Positions 5,063 to 12,580 are shown, counted from the stretch's first letter. The stretch: 15,265 nucleotides of DNA from Rhodospirillum sp. UBA1311 (GCA_002307145.1 DBTR01000061.1:1904-17168); one strand, 5' to 3'. The notes: generated from the sequence alone by a model not told the origin. Numbers and translations: made by a program.

Positions 5063-7245
5063 CCCTGCCCCCGCGCGAGCGGCGCGAGACGCCAGCGACG
5101 GACCACCAGGATCGAGATCGCGAGCGAAAGCGTACCCCACGCGGCCACCAATCCGAACAGCACCAGGATCGCGTCGGGGCCGGGATCGGCGAGAACGAGG
5201 CGGCTTTGCTGCACCAGCACCGCGATCAGGACCACGTCGGGGAGCAAGCCGAGCAGGCTCCCTGCGACGTAGTTGTGGAAGCGCACCCCCGCCGCTCCGG
5301 CGACGAGGTTGACGAGGAAGAACGGGGCGATCGGCGCCATCCGCACCGTGGCGATCCGCCACAGGCTCCTCTCGGGCAAGACGCGGCGGATGCGGTTGAG
5401 GCGCGGGCCGAGGTAGCGTCGCAGCACGCCGGTGCCGAGGCGGCGGCCGACGATGTAGGTTGCCACCGCGCTCGCGAGCGCGCCGGCCCCGGCGAGCGCC
5501 ACCCCCGGCCAGCCGTTGAACACCACCAGCGTCGCGACGATCATCAGCGTCACCGGCACCGCGACGAAGCCCCCGGCGAGGAAGGCGGCGATCACCACCG
5601 CCTCGGTCCAGGGCATCCGCGCCACCCGGTCGAGCACCCGGAAGATTTCGGAAGGCTCGGCGATCGCCGAGGTCTGCCAGAGCAGCGCCACGGCGAGGAA
5701 CACCGCCGCCACCGCCGCGATCTTGCCGAGCAGCGGCAGCGGCCGGAGCGGCCGCTTCATCGCGTCCGGCCCTTCGTCGATCAGGGCTTCCGGCGGATCG
5801 GCCAAGGCGTCGAACGGGCTCATCTCGAAGTCGGTGCGGACGTCGTCGTCCTTCACCGGCACCAGCCGCCGCGTGCCGTCGCCCACGCCCTTGAGACGGT
5901 CGAGCGCCTCGAAAAACGACCCGCGCGCCGCGATCTCCGCGCCCACCGCGTCCGGCGCAACGCCGAGATGCTCGGCGATCAGGCGATTCTGCACCCTTTG
6001 GATCGCGGCGCGGTGCGCCTCGGTCTCGGCGACCAGCACCACGTCGCACTCGGTGTCGAGCCCCATCGAACGATTGCAGATGTTGGCGGAACCGACGCGC
6101 AGCAGAATGTCGTCGACGATCATCAGCTTGGCGTGGACCATCACGCTCGCCGTCGTTTCGCCATGGCGCACCTCGGGCGCACGGAGGCGGACGCAGTCGT
6201 CGCACCCGGCCTGGGCGAGGTTGTCCATGAACCGCGCGCGGCCGCCCGCCATGGTCGCCTTGAGCAGCCAGCTGTCGTAGCGCGCCGGGGTAACGACCAG
6301 CGCGTCGAGCGCCGGGTTGGCGCGCAGCCGCCGCGCGAGGCGCGCGCCGAAGGCGGTGGCGGTGAGGTATTGATTCTCGATGTGGATGCGGTCGCGGGCG
6401 GCGTCGATCATGTCGGCGAACAGGATCTCGACCTCATTGACCATGCGCTCGCGACCGAACTGCGGCTGGGTCCGCGCGATCCCCACCGCGACGTCGGCGA
6501 ATTCGGGCGTCACCTCGGCGGGCCAAATGTCGGGGCCGGGGGCCTCGGCGACCTGCGCCAGCGCCTTTGCCGGGAGGCGGTCGCAGGCGGAGCGGTTCCA
6601 ACGCAGGCGGACGAGGTCGCCAAGCGCCCGCGCCGCATCGCCGTCGAGCATCAGTGCGGCGTCGTGGAACGGCGCGTAGCTCTCGCCCGAGGGGTCGACG
6701 CGGCGCGGATCGTCGGGCAGGTGTTCGGGAGTGTCCCAGCGTCGCCGGGTGAGGTCGATGCCGCCGCAGAATGCGAGGCGCTCGTCGATCACGACCAGCT
6801 TCTGGTGGTGGCAGCCGCCGATCGGCAGTACGTCGTCGAGGCAGATCTCGATCTGCTTCGGCGCGTCCCAGAGACAGGCGTAGTTCGGCACCAGGTCGCG
6901 CTCGAAGACATAGAACAGCGAGTGGTCCCAGAGCAGCAGGCGGATCTTCAGTTCGGGACGGCGCGCGACCAGGGCGGTGAGAAACGCGCCCAGGGTTTCC
7001 GGCAGACCGTCGGTCGCGCCCTCGGCGCCGTGGAACGGAGTTTCGCCGTCGAGGTCCCAGCCGACGATGTGGATGGTATGCCTGGCCGCCAACATCGCCG
7101 CGCGCGCCGCGGCGAAATAGGGCGCGGCGTCGATCAGCATCGCCGCGCGCGTCGCGCGCGCCGCGCGCCAGACGTTGCGCCCGGGCTGGAGAAACGACGG
7201 CAATGCCGCGCCACGGCGGCGAAATCCCGATCTTGCGGTGAACAT
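5059..7245 (-). CDS. Phospholipase D-like / VTT (SNARE-associated, DedA-like) membrane fusion protein, 728 aa
   Basis: A two-part protein. Residues 20-470 form a phospholipase D/cardiolipin-synthase-type domain with both HKD motifs: His147-x-Lys149-x4-Asp154 (HHQKLVVID) followed by GGIDL, and His371-x-Lys373-x4-Asp378 (HAKLMIVDD) followed by GSANICNRSMGLDTE. Residues 505-716 are an integral membrane VTT/TVP38-like domain with about six hydrophobic segments (roughly 505-523, 548-573, 581-600, 634-652, 660-680 and 692-715). It probably hydrolyses or transfers phosphatidyl groups at the inner membrane, while VTT domains are linked to lipid scrambling or transport. This fusion architecture is known in proteobacteria. 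ATG 7245 is chosen because FLQPGRNVW (18-26) matches the family start; the SD is weak. The linker 470-500 is acidic. Its stop overlaps the topoisomerase start. Confidence 0.92.
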   Translation of the reverse strand: MFTARSGFRRRGAALPSFLQPGRNVWRAARATRAAMLIDAAPYFAAARAAMLAARHTIHIVGWDLDGETPFHGAEGATDGLPETLGAFLTALVARRPELKIRLLLWDHSLFYVFERDLVPNYACLWDAPKQIEICLDDVLPIGGCHHQKLVVIDERLAFCGGIDLTRRRWDTPEHLPDDPRRVDPSGESYAPFHDAALMLDGDAARALGDLVRLRWNRSACDRLPAKALAQVAEAPGPDIWPAEVTPEFADVAVGIARTQPQFGRERMVNEVEILFADMIDAARDRIHIENQYLTATAFGARLARRLRANPALDALVVTPARYDSWLLKATMAGGRARFMDNLAQAGCDDCVRLRAPEVRHGETTASVMVHAKLMIVDDILLRVGSANICNRSMGLDTECDVVLVAETEAHRAAIQRVQNRLIAEHLGVAPDAVGAEIAARGSFFEALDRLKGVGDGTRRLVPVKDDDVRTDFEMSPFDALADPPEALIDEGPDAMKRPLRPLPLLGKIAAVAAVFLAVALLWQTSAIAEPSEIFRVLDRVARMPWTEAVVIAAFLAGGFVAVPVTLMIVATLVVFNGWPGVALAGAGALASAVATYIVGRRLGTGVLRRYLGPRLNRIRRVLPERSLWRIATVRMAPIAPFFLVNLVAGAAGVRFHNYVAGSLLGLLPDVVLIAVLVQQSRLVLADPGPDAILVLFGLVAAWGTLSLAISILVVRRWRLAPLARGQG

Positions 7246-7408
7246 TGCGATCCGGCTCTGGTTGCTGACTCAAGCGCAACGCACCACATGCCGAAACGAT
7301 CCCACGGCAAATTCCGCTTTTCGGCCGGATTAAGCCCCCGTAGCATGGTTGTTTCGCGAGCCTCGGCATTGCCGGGGCCGAATAGGATTTCCCGGAGGTT
7401 CCCCGCCG
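7246..7408. promoter_or_regulatory. Divergent intergenic region with a leader hairpin before the PRTase gene
   Basis: This 163-bp gap must hold promoters for the PLD/VTT gene (minus) and the PRTase gene (plus), but I see no strong -35/-10 pair in either direction. A seven-base-pair stem with three-base loop (CCTCGGC-ATT-GCCGGGG, 7361-7377; one G-T pair) lies 16 bases ahead of the PRTase GGAGG (7394-7398). It lacks a following U-tract, so it is not an intrinsic terminator. It could affect leader structure or be incidental. Confidence 0.35.
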
Positions 7409-8080
7409 ATGATCGTCTCCGCCGCCGCCTCGGCCCGTCTCGCCGACAGTCTCGCCCGGCTGGGCGCGGTCCATGTCGCCGCCGAGCAGCCATTCTTCTA
7501 CACCTCGGGCTGGGCCAGCCCGGTCTACATCGACGCGCGGGTGCTGATGTCCGACGTCGCGGCGCGCAACGAGATCATGAACCTTGCCGCCAACGCGATG
7601 CGCGCCCTCGTCGCCGAAAAGGCCCTCAACGTCGTCGTCGGAGTGGAGAACTCGGGCATCGCCTTCGCCGCGTGGCTCGCCGACCGCCTCGGCCAGCCGC
7701 TGCTCTACCTGCGCAAGCGCCCGCTCGGCTGGGGTAGCCGCGCCCAGGTCGAGGGCCGCCTGCCCGACACCGCCCGCGCGCTCCTGGTCGACGACGTCAC
7801 CACCGACGGCCTCTCGAAGATCGCCGCCGCCACCGCCCTGCGCCAGACCGGCACCCAGGTGGACGACGTGCTGGTGTTCATGGAGTTCGACATCTACCCC
7901 GACACCGAGGCGCGCTTCGCCGCGCAGAACCTCGCGCTCCATTCCCTGACCAACTGGGCCGACCTGTTCGGGGCGCTGAAATCCGCCGGAAGGCTCTCGG
8001 CGGCGCAGACCGAGAACCTCGCGGCGTTCTCCGCCGACCCGGTGCGCTGGTCGATCGAACACGGCGGGGTGGGCGCATGA
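7409..8080 (+). CDS. Orotate phosphoribosyltransferase-like protein, 223 aa
   Basis: A type I phosphoribosyltransferase closest to orotate phosphoribosyltransferase (PyrE), which makes OMP from orotate and PRPP. The OPRTase signature FFYTSGWASPVYIDAR is at 29-44, the base/ribose-phosphate region VVVGVENSGIAFAAW at 75-89 and the PRPP loop LLVDDVTTDGLSK at 125-137, with the paired acidic residues Asp128-Asp129. In the mobile catalytic loop RKRPLGWGSRAQVEG (102-116), Leu106 stands where OPRTases have the catalytic lysine (RKxxK) and Trp108 where enterobacterial enzymes have His. The bound base or activity may therefore differ from true PyrE. ATG 7409 follows GGAGG with ten bases between. The ATGA overlap with the carbamoyl amidohydrolase gene implies a two-gene operon for pyrimidine/ureido metabolism. 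The fold is certain, the orotate specificity is not. Confidence 0.85.
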   Translation: MIVSAAASARLADSLARLGAVHVAAEQPFFYTSGWASPVYIDARVLMSDVAARNEIMNLAANAMRALVAEKALNVVVGVENSGIAFAAWLADRLGQPLLYLRKRPLGWGSRAQVEGRLPDTARALLVDDVTTDGLSKIAAATALRQTGTQVDDVLVFMEFDIYPDTEARFAAQNLALHSLTNWADLFGALKSAGRLSAAQTENLAAFSADPVRWSIEHGGVGA

Positions 8081-9360
8081 CCCTAGTCTCGCAAACCGAC
8101 GCCGAACTCGCGGCGCGGCTGTTCGATGCCGTCGCCGCGGTGAGCGGCGAAGGCCCGGGAATGTCGCGCGAGAGCTTCGGCGAAGGCGAGGACCGGGCGA
8201 TGGCGGTGATTGCCGCGATCGCCGCCGAACTCGGTTTCGCCTGCGAGATCGACGCCTACTCCAATCTCTGGATGCGCCTCCCCGACGACGACCGCAACGC
8301 ACCGCCGGTGGTGATCGGCTCGCACCTCGATTCCGTGCCGCACGGCGGCAACTTCGATGGCCTCGCGGGCGTGGTCGCGGGGATGCTGGTGCTGGCGCGC
8401 TATCGCGGCCGCGCCCACGCCGCGCCGCCGCTCCGCGTGCTCGCCCTGCGCGGCGAGGAAAGCGCCTGGTACGGCAAGGCCTACATCGGCTCGCTCGCGC
8501 TCCTCGGCCAACTCCCCGCCTCCGCCCTCGACATGCCGCACCGGAGCGGCACCGGCACTCTCGGCGACGCGCTCAAGCGCACCGGCCTCGACCTCGAAGC
8601 AATCCGGGCGGGCCGCGCGCTGGTGAAGCCCGGCGACATCGCCGCCTACCTCGAACTCCACATCGAACAGGGCCCGGTGATGACCGCGCGCGGCTGGCCG
8701 GTGACGGCGGTGACCGGGATTCGCGGCAACCTCCGCCACAACGTGGTGCGCTGCATCGGCGAAGCCGGACATTCGGGCGCGGTGCCGCGCTGGCTCCGGA
8801 AGGACGCGGTGCTCGCGGTGGCGGAGCTGCTGTCGCGGATGGACGAGCACTGGCGCGTGCTGCTGCAGATGGGCATGGACCTGGTGATGACCTCGGGGAT
8901 CTTCACCACCGCGCCCGAGAGCCACGCGGTTTCGGTGATCCCGGGCGAGGTGCGGTTCAGCTACGAGATCCGCAGCCAGGATGCGGCGACGATGGAGCGC
9001 TTCTACGACCTGACGCGCGAGGAATGCCGGTCGATCGAGGCGGCGCGCGGCGTGCGTTTCGAGTTCACCTCGCGCATCGACACCGCTCCGGCGGCGATGG
9101 ACGCGGGCTGGATCGGGCGCTTCGGCGAGGCGGCGCAGCGCATCGGCCTGCCGCTCGAACAGATCCCGAGCGGCGCGGGACACGATGCGGCGGTGTTCGC
9201 CAACGCCGGAATTCCGGCGGCGATGCTGTTCGTGCGCAACGAGCACGGCTCGCACAACCCCGACGAGGCGATGGAAATCGCCGACTTCATCACCGGCGTC
9301 GACGTCCTCGCCGAGGCGGTCGCGGGCGGCGATCAGGCGTCGGTACGGACGCAGGAATAG
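8077..9360 (+). CDS. M20-family N-carbamoyl amidohydrolase (allantoate amidohydrolase/beta-ureidopropionase-like), 427 aa
   Basis: A dinuclear-metal amidohydrolase of the M20 hydantoinase/carbamoylase group, which removes the carbamoyl (ureido) group from N-carbamoyl amino acids, ureidopropionate or allantoate, releasing CO2 and ammonia. Expected metal ligands are His83 (GSHLDSVPHGG), Asp94 (NFDG), Glu127/Glu128 (RGEESAW), His195 (ELHIEQGP) and His393 (HGSHNPDE). The dimerisation/lid segment includes GEAGHSGAVPRWLRKDA (228-244), and SGAGHDAAVFANAG is at 365-378. Where most members read EEGSRF, this has EESAWYG, and AHSG-x-PM is replaced by GHSGAVPRWL, so it is a distinct subgroup. The length is normal (about 410-430). 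The start overlaps the PRTase stop by ATGA. The substrate is uncertain: N-carbamoyl-beta-alanine or N-carbamoyl-aspartate would fit the neighbour. Confidence 0.9.
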   Translation: MTLVSQTDAELAARLFDAVAAVSGEGPGMSRESFGEGEDRAMAVIAAIAAELGFACEIDAYSNLWMRLPDDDRNAPPVVIGSHLDSVPHGGNFDGLAGVVAGMLVLARYRGRAHAAPPLRVLALRGEESAWYGKAYIGSLALLGQLPASALDMPHRSGTGTLGDALKRTGLDLEAIRAGRALVKPGDIAAYLELHIEQGPVMTARGWPVTAVTGIRGNLRHNVVRCIGEAGHSGAVPRWLRKDAVLAVAELLSRMDEHWRVLLQMGMDLVMTSGIFTTAPESHAVSVIPGEVRFSYEIRSQDAATMERFYDLTREECRSIEAARGVRFEFTSRIDTAPAAMDAGWIGRFGEAAQRIGLPLEQIPSGAGHDAAVFANAGIPAAMLFVRNEHGSHNPDEAMEIADFITGVDVLAEAVAGGDQASVRTQE

Positions 9361-10103
9361 CAGGCGGTATAGTAGGGGAAGGTCACCGTCTCCTTGCCGC
9401 GCAGCGCCGGGTAGCGGGCGATCATCGCCCGCACCGCCTCCGCCACCTCGGTGCGCTGCGCTTCAGGCAACGCGGCGATGAAGCTCACCGACAGCACGCG
9501 CGCGACGATCACCTGTTCCGCCGGCCCGGTATGGCCATGGGGGATCCGGGATTCGGTAAGCGGGCCGAAGCCCGAAGCCGGGAACGCCTTCCGCCATGCG
9601 CCGCTGGCGTAGCGCGGCGTGTCGCCCTCGAACGGGCGGAGGATCTTGGTGAGGTGGGCGACCCAGTCGACGCTCTCGTCGCGCACGTTCCAGATCAGCC
9701 CGAGGATCCCGCCCGGCTTCAGCACGCGGCGGAACTCGGCCACCGCCGCGCGGGTCGGGAACCAATGGAAGGCCTGGGCGCAGACCACGGCGTCGAAGCG
9801 ACCGGTATCGAAGGGGAGCGCCTCCGCCGAGCCCGGATGCACCGGCACGCCGGGAACCGCCTGGACGAACGCCGCGCGCATCGCCTCCACCGGCTCCACC
9901 GCCTCGACCTTCGCGCCGACGCCCTGCAGGCGCCGGGTGAACTTGCCGGTGCCCGCGCCGACGTCGAGGGCTTCGGTGCCCGGACCGAGACCGAGCGCGT
10001 CGCGCAGCCAGTCGTCGACCGCGTCCGGATACTCGGGCCGTCCACGCACGTAGGTGTTCGCATCGCGGGCGAAGCCTTGCGCGGCAGAGTGGTGAATCGC
10101 CAT
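9333..10103 (-). CDS. Class I SAM-dependent methyltransferase, 256 aa
   Basis: A cytosolic Rossmann-fold methyltransferase of the methyltransferase-11 type. Motif I is LDVGAGTGK (46-54), the acidic ribose-binding residue is Glu70 (VEAVEP), the adenine motif is AEALPF (93-98) with FDAVVCAQAFHWF (103-115), and the post-motif is VLKPGGILGLIWN (127-139). HWF plus IWNxRD and the C-terminal PYYTACY resemble trans-aconitate methyltransferase/Crg1-like small-molecule methyltransferases, but the substrate is not predictable. ATG 10103 is chosen because AAGGAG sits seven bases upstream. It follows the diguanylate cyclase gene by 39 bp in the same direction and may be co-transcribed. Its 3' end overlaps that of the convergent amidohydrolase gene by 28 bp. 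Confidence 0.92.
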   Translation of the reverse strand: MAIHHSAAQGFARDANTYVRGRPEYPDAVDDWLRDALGLGPGTEALDVGAGTGKFTRRLQGVGAKVEAVEPVEAMRAAFVQAVPGVPVHPGSAEALPFDTGRFDAVVCAQAFHWFPTRAAVAEFRRVLKPGGILGLIWNVRDESVDWVAHLTKILRPFEGDTPRYASGAWRKAFPASGFGPLTESRIPHGHTGPAEQVIVARVLSVSFIAALPEAQRTEVAEAVRAMIARYPALRGKETVTFPYYTACYSCVRTDA

Positions 10104-10142
10104 CCCAGGTCTCCTTGGAAGCCGAAGCATCAAGTACACTCT

Positions 10143-11507
10143 CTATCCCATGCGAACGCAATCGCGACCGTCGTCCTTGGCGCGGTAAAGAGCGGCGTCG
10201 GCGCGGCGCAACAGGGCGTCCGTGGTGTCGTCGAACCGCGCACCGGCAATCCCGACGCTGATCGAATGGCTACCGGTGGCGTCGGCGGTAGCGCTGCGCA
10301 CCGCGAGGCGGAGGCGGTCGGCGAGCGCGCGGGCGTCGGTCGAACTGGTTTCGGGACAGAGCACGAGAAACTCCTCGCCGCCCCAGCGCCCGACGGTATC
10401 GCTCAGCCGCACCCCCGCGCGGATCGCCTCGGCGACGGTCTTCAGCACCCGGTCGCCCGCCTGATGGCCGAAGCGGTCGTTGACCGCCTTGAAGTGGTCG
10501 ATGTCCACCATCAGGATCGACAGCGGCCGCTCGTGGCGGCGGTTCCGCTCCAGCTCGGCGGCGAACGCAGCGTCGATGGTGGCGCGGTTGGCGAGGCCGG
10601 TCAGGGCGTCGGTGCGCGACACCCTCTGGAGTTCGGCGTGCAGGCGGCGCAGGCGGATATGGTAGACGCCGCCGACCAGAACGACCGCAAGAAAGCCGCC
10701 GAAGAGCTTGAGGATCAGGGTGTAGTCGATGCCGTTCTCGACCTTGATCGAGACGTGGCGGTTGACGATCGCGTCGGTCTCGGCGCGGCCGATGCTGACC
10801 ACGCCCTTGTCGAGGATGTCGCGCAGCACCGGGTCGTCCTTGACCACGCCGATGCGCAAGCGGTTGGCATAATTGGAGAACCGGCCCGCGATTTTCAAGT
10901 TGAAGAGGCCCTGGGTCTTGATCGTGTGGGCGGCCACGATCAGCGAGCGCATCGTCATGTCCGCCTTGCCCGACGACACCATGGCGAGGGCGGCGTCCTC
11001 GGTTTCGACGGTCAGAACCCTGAGCGCGGGATAATCGCGCCGCACCATCTCCTCCATCGCCGTGCCGACCGGGAAGACGATACTCTGGCCGCCCTGGTCG
11101 GCGAGGTTGGCGATGAAGCCATGGCCCTCGCGGGTGATGAACACGTTGGGGTCGACGAACACCGGCGCGGTGAAATTGAGCCAGGTGTCGCGCTGGTCGG
11201 TCTGGTTAAGGAAACTCAGGATCTTGCAGCGCCCCGCGCGCGCGGCGGCGAGACTTTCCGCCCAGTCCTTGGTGCGCACCAGATCGAGGGTGAGCCCCAC
11301 GCGGCTTGCGGCAAGGCGCACTAGGTCCGCTGCGATGCCGCGATGCACGCCATACTCGTCCACCGATTCGAACGGCACCCAGTCCGGGTCGACGCACATC
11401 GGGACCGACGGATGGCTGCGCACGTAGGCGCGCTCTTCCGCCGTCAGGTCAACGGCCCGCGCGAACCCGGGGGCGAGCGTGACGAGGAAACCGGCCAGGC
11501 AGCCCAC
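10143..11507 (-). CDS. Diguanylate cyclase with periplasmic solute-binding sensor domain, 454 aa
   Basis: A membrane-bound enzyme that makes cyclic di-GMP from two GTP. An N-terminal signal/anchor (about 1-18, ending ARA) is followed by a periplasmic SBP_bac_3-type domain (about 20-255; WVPFE, GIAADL and GKADMTM are typical), one transmembrane helix (about 263-283) and a GGDEF domain (about 295-452). The active site is intact: DALTGLANR (300-308), VDIDHFK (334-340) and GRWGGEEF (373-380). An RxxD inhibitory I-site (Arg367-Asp370) stands five residues before GGEEF, so product feedback is likely. The ligand is presumably an amino acid-like small molecule. GTG 11507 is the only canonical start but has no SD, and the basic residues expected at the front of the signal peptide are encoded just upstream; the true start may be at 11552. 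Confidence 0.93.
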   Translation of the reverse strand: MGCLAGFLVTLAPGFARAVDLTAEERAYVRSHPSVPMCVDPDWVPFESVDEYGVHRGIAADLVRLAASRVGLTLDLVRTKDWAESLAAARAGRCKILSFLNQTDQRDTWLNFTAPVFVDPNVFITREGHGFIANLADQGGQSIVFPVGTAMEEMVRRDYPALRVLTVETEDAALAMVSSGKADMTMRSLIVAAHTIKTQGLFNLKIAGRFSNYANRLRIGVVKDDPVLRDILDKGVVSIGRAETDAIVNRHVSIKVENGIDYTLILKLFGGFLAVVLVGGVYHIRLRRLHAELQRVSRTDALTGLANRATIDAAFAAELERNRRHERPLSILMVDIDHFKAVNDRFGHQAGDRVLKTVAEAIRAGVRLSDTVGRWGGEEFLVLCPETSSTDARALADRLRLAVRSATADATGSHSISVGIAGARFDDTTDALLRRADAALYRAKDDGRDCVRMG

Positions 11508-11603
11508 GAGGCGGGAAAGCCGCTTGGCGGCGCGGGGTCGGTATGACGCGATCGGAATTCACCCCGGGTTTGTCGGACGCGGCCTACCCCGCGCCCTTGG
11601 CCC

Positions 11604-11632
11604 ATTGTGCCGCGCCCCAGCCGGTTTCGCAA
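11604..11632 (-). promoter_or_regulatory. Candidate sigma-70 promoter for the diguanylate cyclase gene
   Basis: On the minus strand TTGCGA (11632-11627) and CACAAT (11609-11604) are 17 bases apart, each four of six to consensus. This predicts a transcript starting near 11597, 40-90 bases ahead of the possible start codons. It lies in the 164-bp gap after the panE-like stop codon. No intrinsic terminator for the upstream operon is visible in that gap. Confidence 0.4.
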
Positions 11633-11671
11633 TGGTTTGCCCAAGGCGGAACTTACACGCCCACGTTGGAA

Positions 11672-12580
11672 TCACGCCGGTGCCGACGCATCGCTGACCG
11701 CGCGCAGCAGAGCGAGCATGGCGCGGTTGAGCGGCGTCGGCACGCCGAGGCGCTCCCCTGCGGCGACGATGAAACCGGTGATCGCCTCGACTTCGAGCGC
11801 CTTGCCCGCGAGGCGGTCGAAGTACATCGAGGTTCCGGCTTCCGGCGGATAGGTGAGCAGGGTCGCCATCGTCCGCGCCGCTTCGTCGGGCGCGAAGGCC
11901 GCGCCGTCGGCCCGCCCCACCGCCACCGCCTCGTCGAGGACCGCGAGGCAGAGGTCGGCGATGTCGGGGCGGCGGAACACCGCCTGGCGCTCGACGGTGA
12001 GGGCGGTCACCGGGTTGGCCACCGCATTGATCAGGAGCTTCCGCCACGCCAGGGTGTGGAAGTCCGGGCTCACCAGAATCCGCATCGGCGTGCCCGCGAG
12101 CAGTGCGTGGAGGTCGCGGCTGTCGGCATCGTCGCCGAGGGCGAGTTCGTAGTCCCCGGCGCGGCGGAAGCGCATGTGGCCGGGGCCGAAGCGCTCGCCG
12201 TTGAAGTAGACGATCGCGGGCACCACCCGTGCGTCGCCGACGAACGGCGCGAGGCGGAGGGCGTGGCCCATGCCGTTCTGCATCGTCGCGACCCGGGTGT
12301 TCGGGCCGCAAAGCCGGGCCAGCCACGCGGCGGTCGATGCGCTCTGCTGCGCCTTGGTGCAGAGCAGCACCCAATCCACCGGCTTGGCGTCGTCCGGGTC
12401 GGCGAGGGCTTCGAGCGGCAGGTCGACCCGGTCCTCGGGCCGCTCCACGACGATCCGGTCGAGCGGCGCGCGGACGCAGGCGATCACGTCGTGGCGGTCG
12501 GCGGCGCGCAGGCAGCCGGCAAGGATGCCGCCAATGGCCCCGAGGCCGACGATGGCGATAGTCTGGCGAACCTCGGTCAT
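11672..12580 (-). CDS. panE: 2-dehydropantoate 2-reductase (ketopantoate reductase) family protein, 302 aa
   Basis: A cytosolic NADPH-dependent reductase of the PanE/ApbA family; PanE reduces ketopantoate to pantoate for coenzyme A synthesis. The N-terminal Rossmann motif IVGLGAIGG is at 10-18 (GxGxxG), followed by CTKAQQ (74-79) and MQNGMGH (100-106) with Asn102. The catalytic Lys181 and Asn185 are in WRKLLINAVANP (179-190). Ser251 and Glu263 have the same spacing as Ser244 and Glu256 of E. coli PanE, as I recall that enzyme. The active site therefore looks intact and the length is normal. ATG 12580 overlaps the potI stop by ATGA, making it the last cistron of the polyamine transporter operon. 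That placement is unusual, so a substrate other than ketopantoate is possible; members of this family are often annotated PanE without proof. Confidence 0.85.
   Translation of the reverse strand: MTEVRQTIAIVGLGAIGGILAGCLRAADRHDVIACVRAPLDRIVVERPEDRVDLPLEALADPDDAKPVDWVLLCTKAQQSASTAAWLARLCGPNTRVATMQNGMGHALRLAPFVGDARVVPAIVYFNGERFGPGHMRFRRAGDYELALGDDADSRDLHALLAGTPMRILVSPDFHTLAWRKLLINAVANPVTALTVERQAVFRRPDIADLCLAVLDEAVAVGRADGAAFAPDEAARTMATLLTYPPEAGTSMYFDRLAGKALEVEAITGFIVAAGERLGVPTPLNRAMLALLRAVSDASAPA

Noticed and set aside
4585..7737. 1050-codon open frame on the plus strand opposite topoisomerase IB and PLD/VTT
   Set aside because: It is low-complexity Arg/Ala/His/Asp-rich sequence antisense to two proteins with intact active sites, and has no domain signatures.
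11489..11507. Leu-Val-Gly-Cys near the diguanylate cyclase N-terminus as a lipobox
   Set aside because: The cysteine precedes the hydrophobic core instead of following it, so it cannot be a lipoprotein cleavage site.
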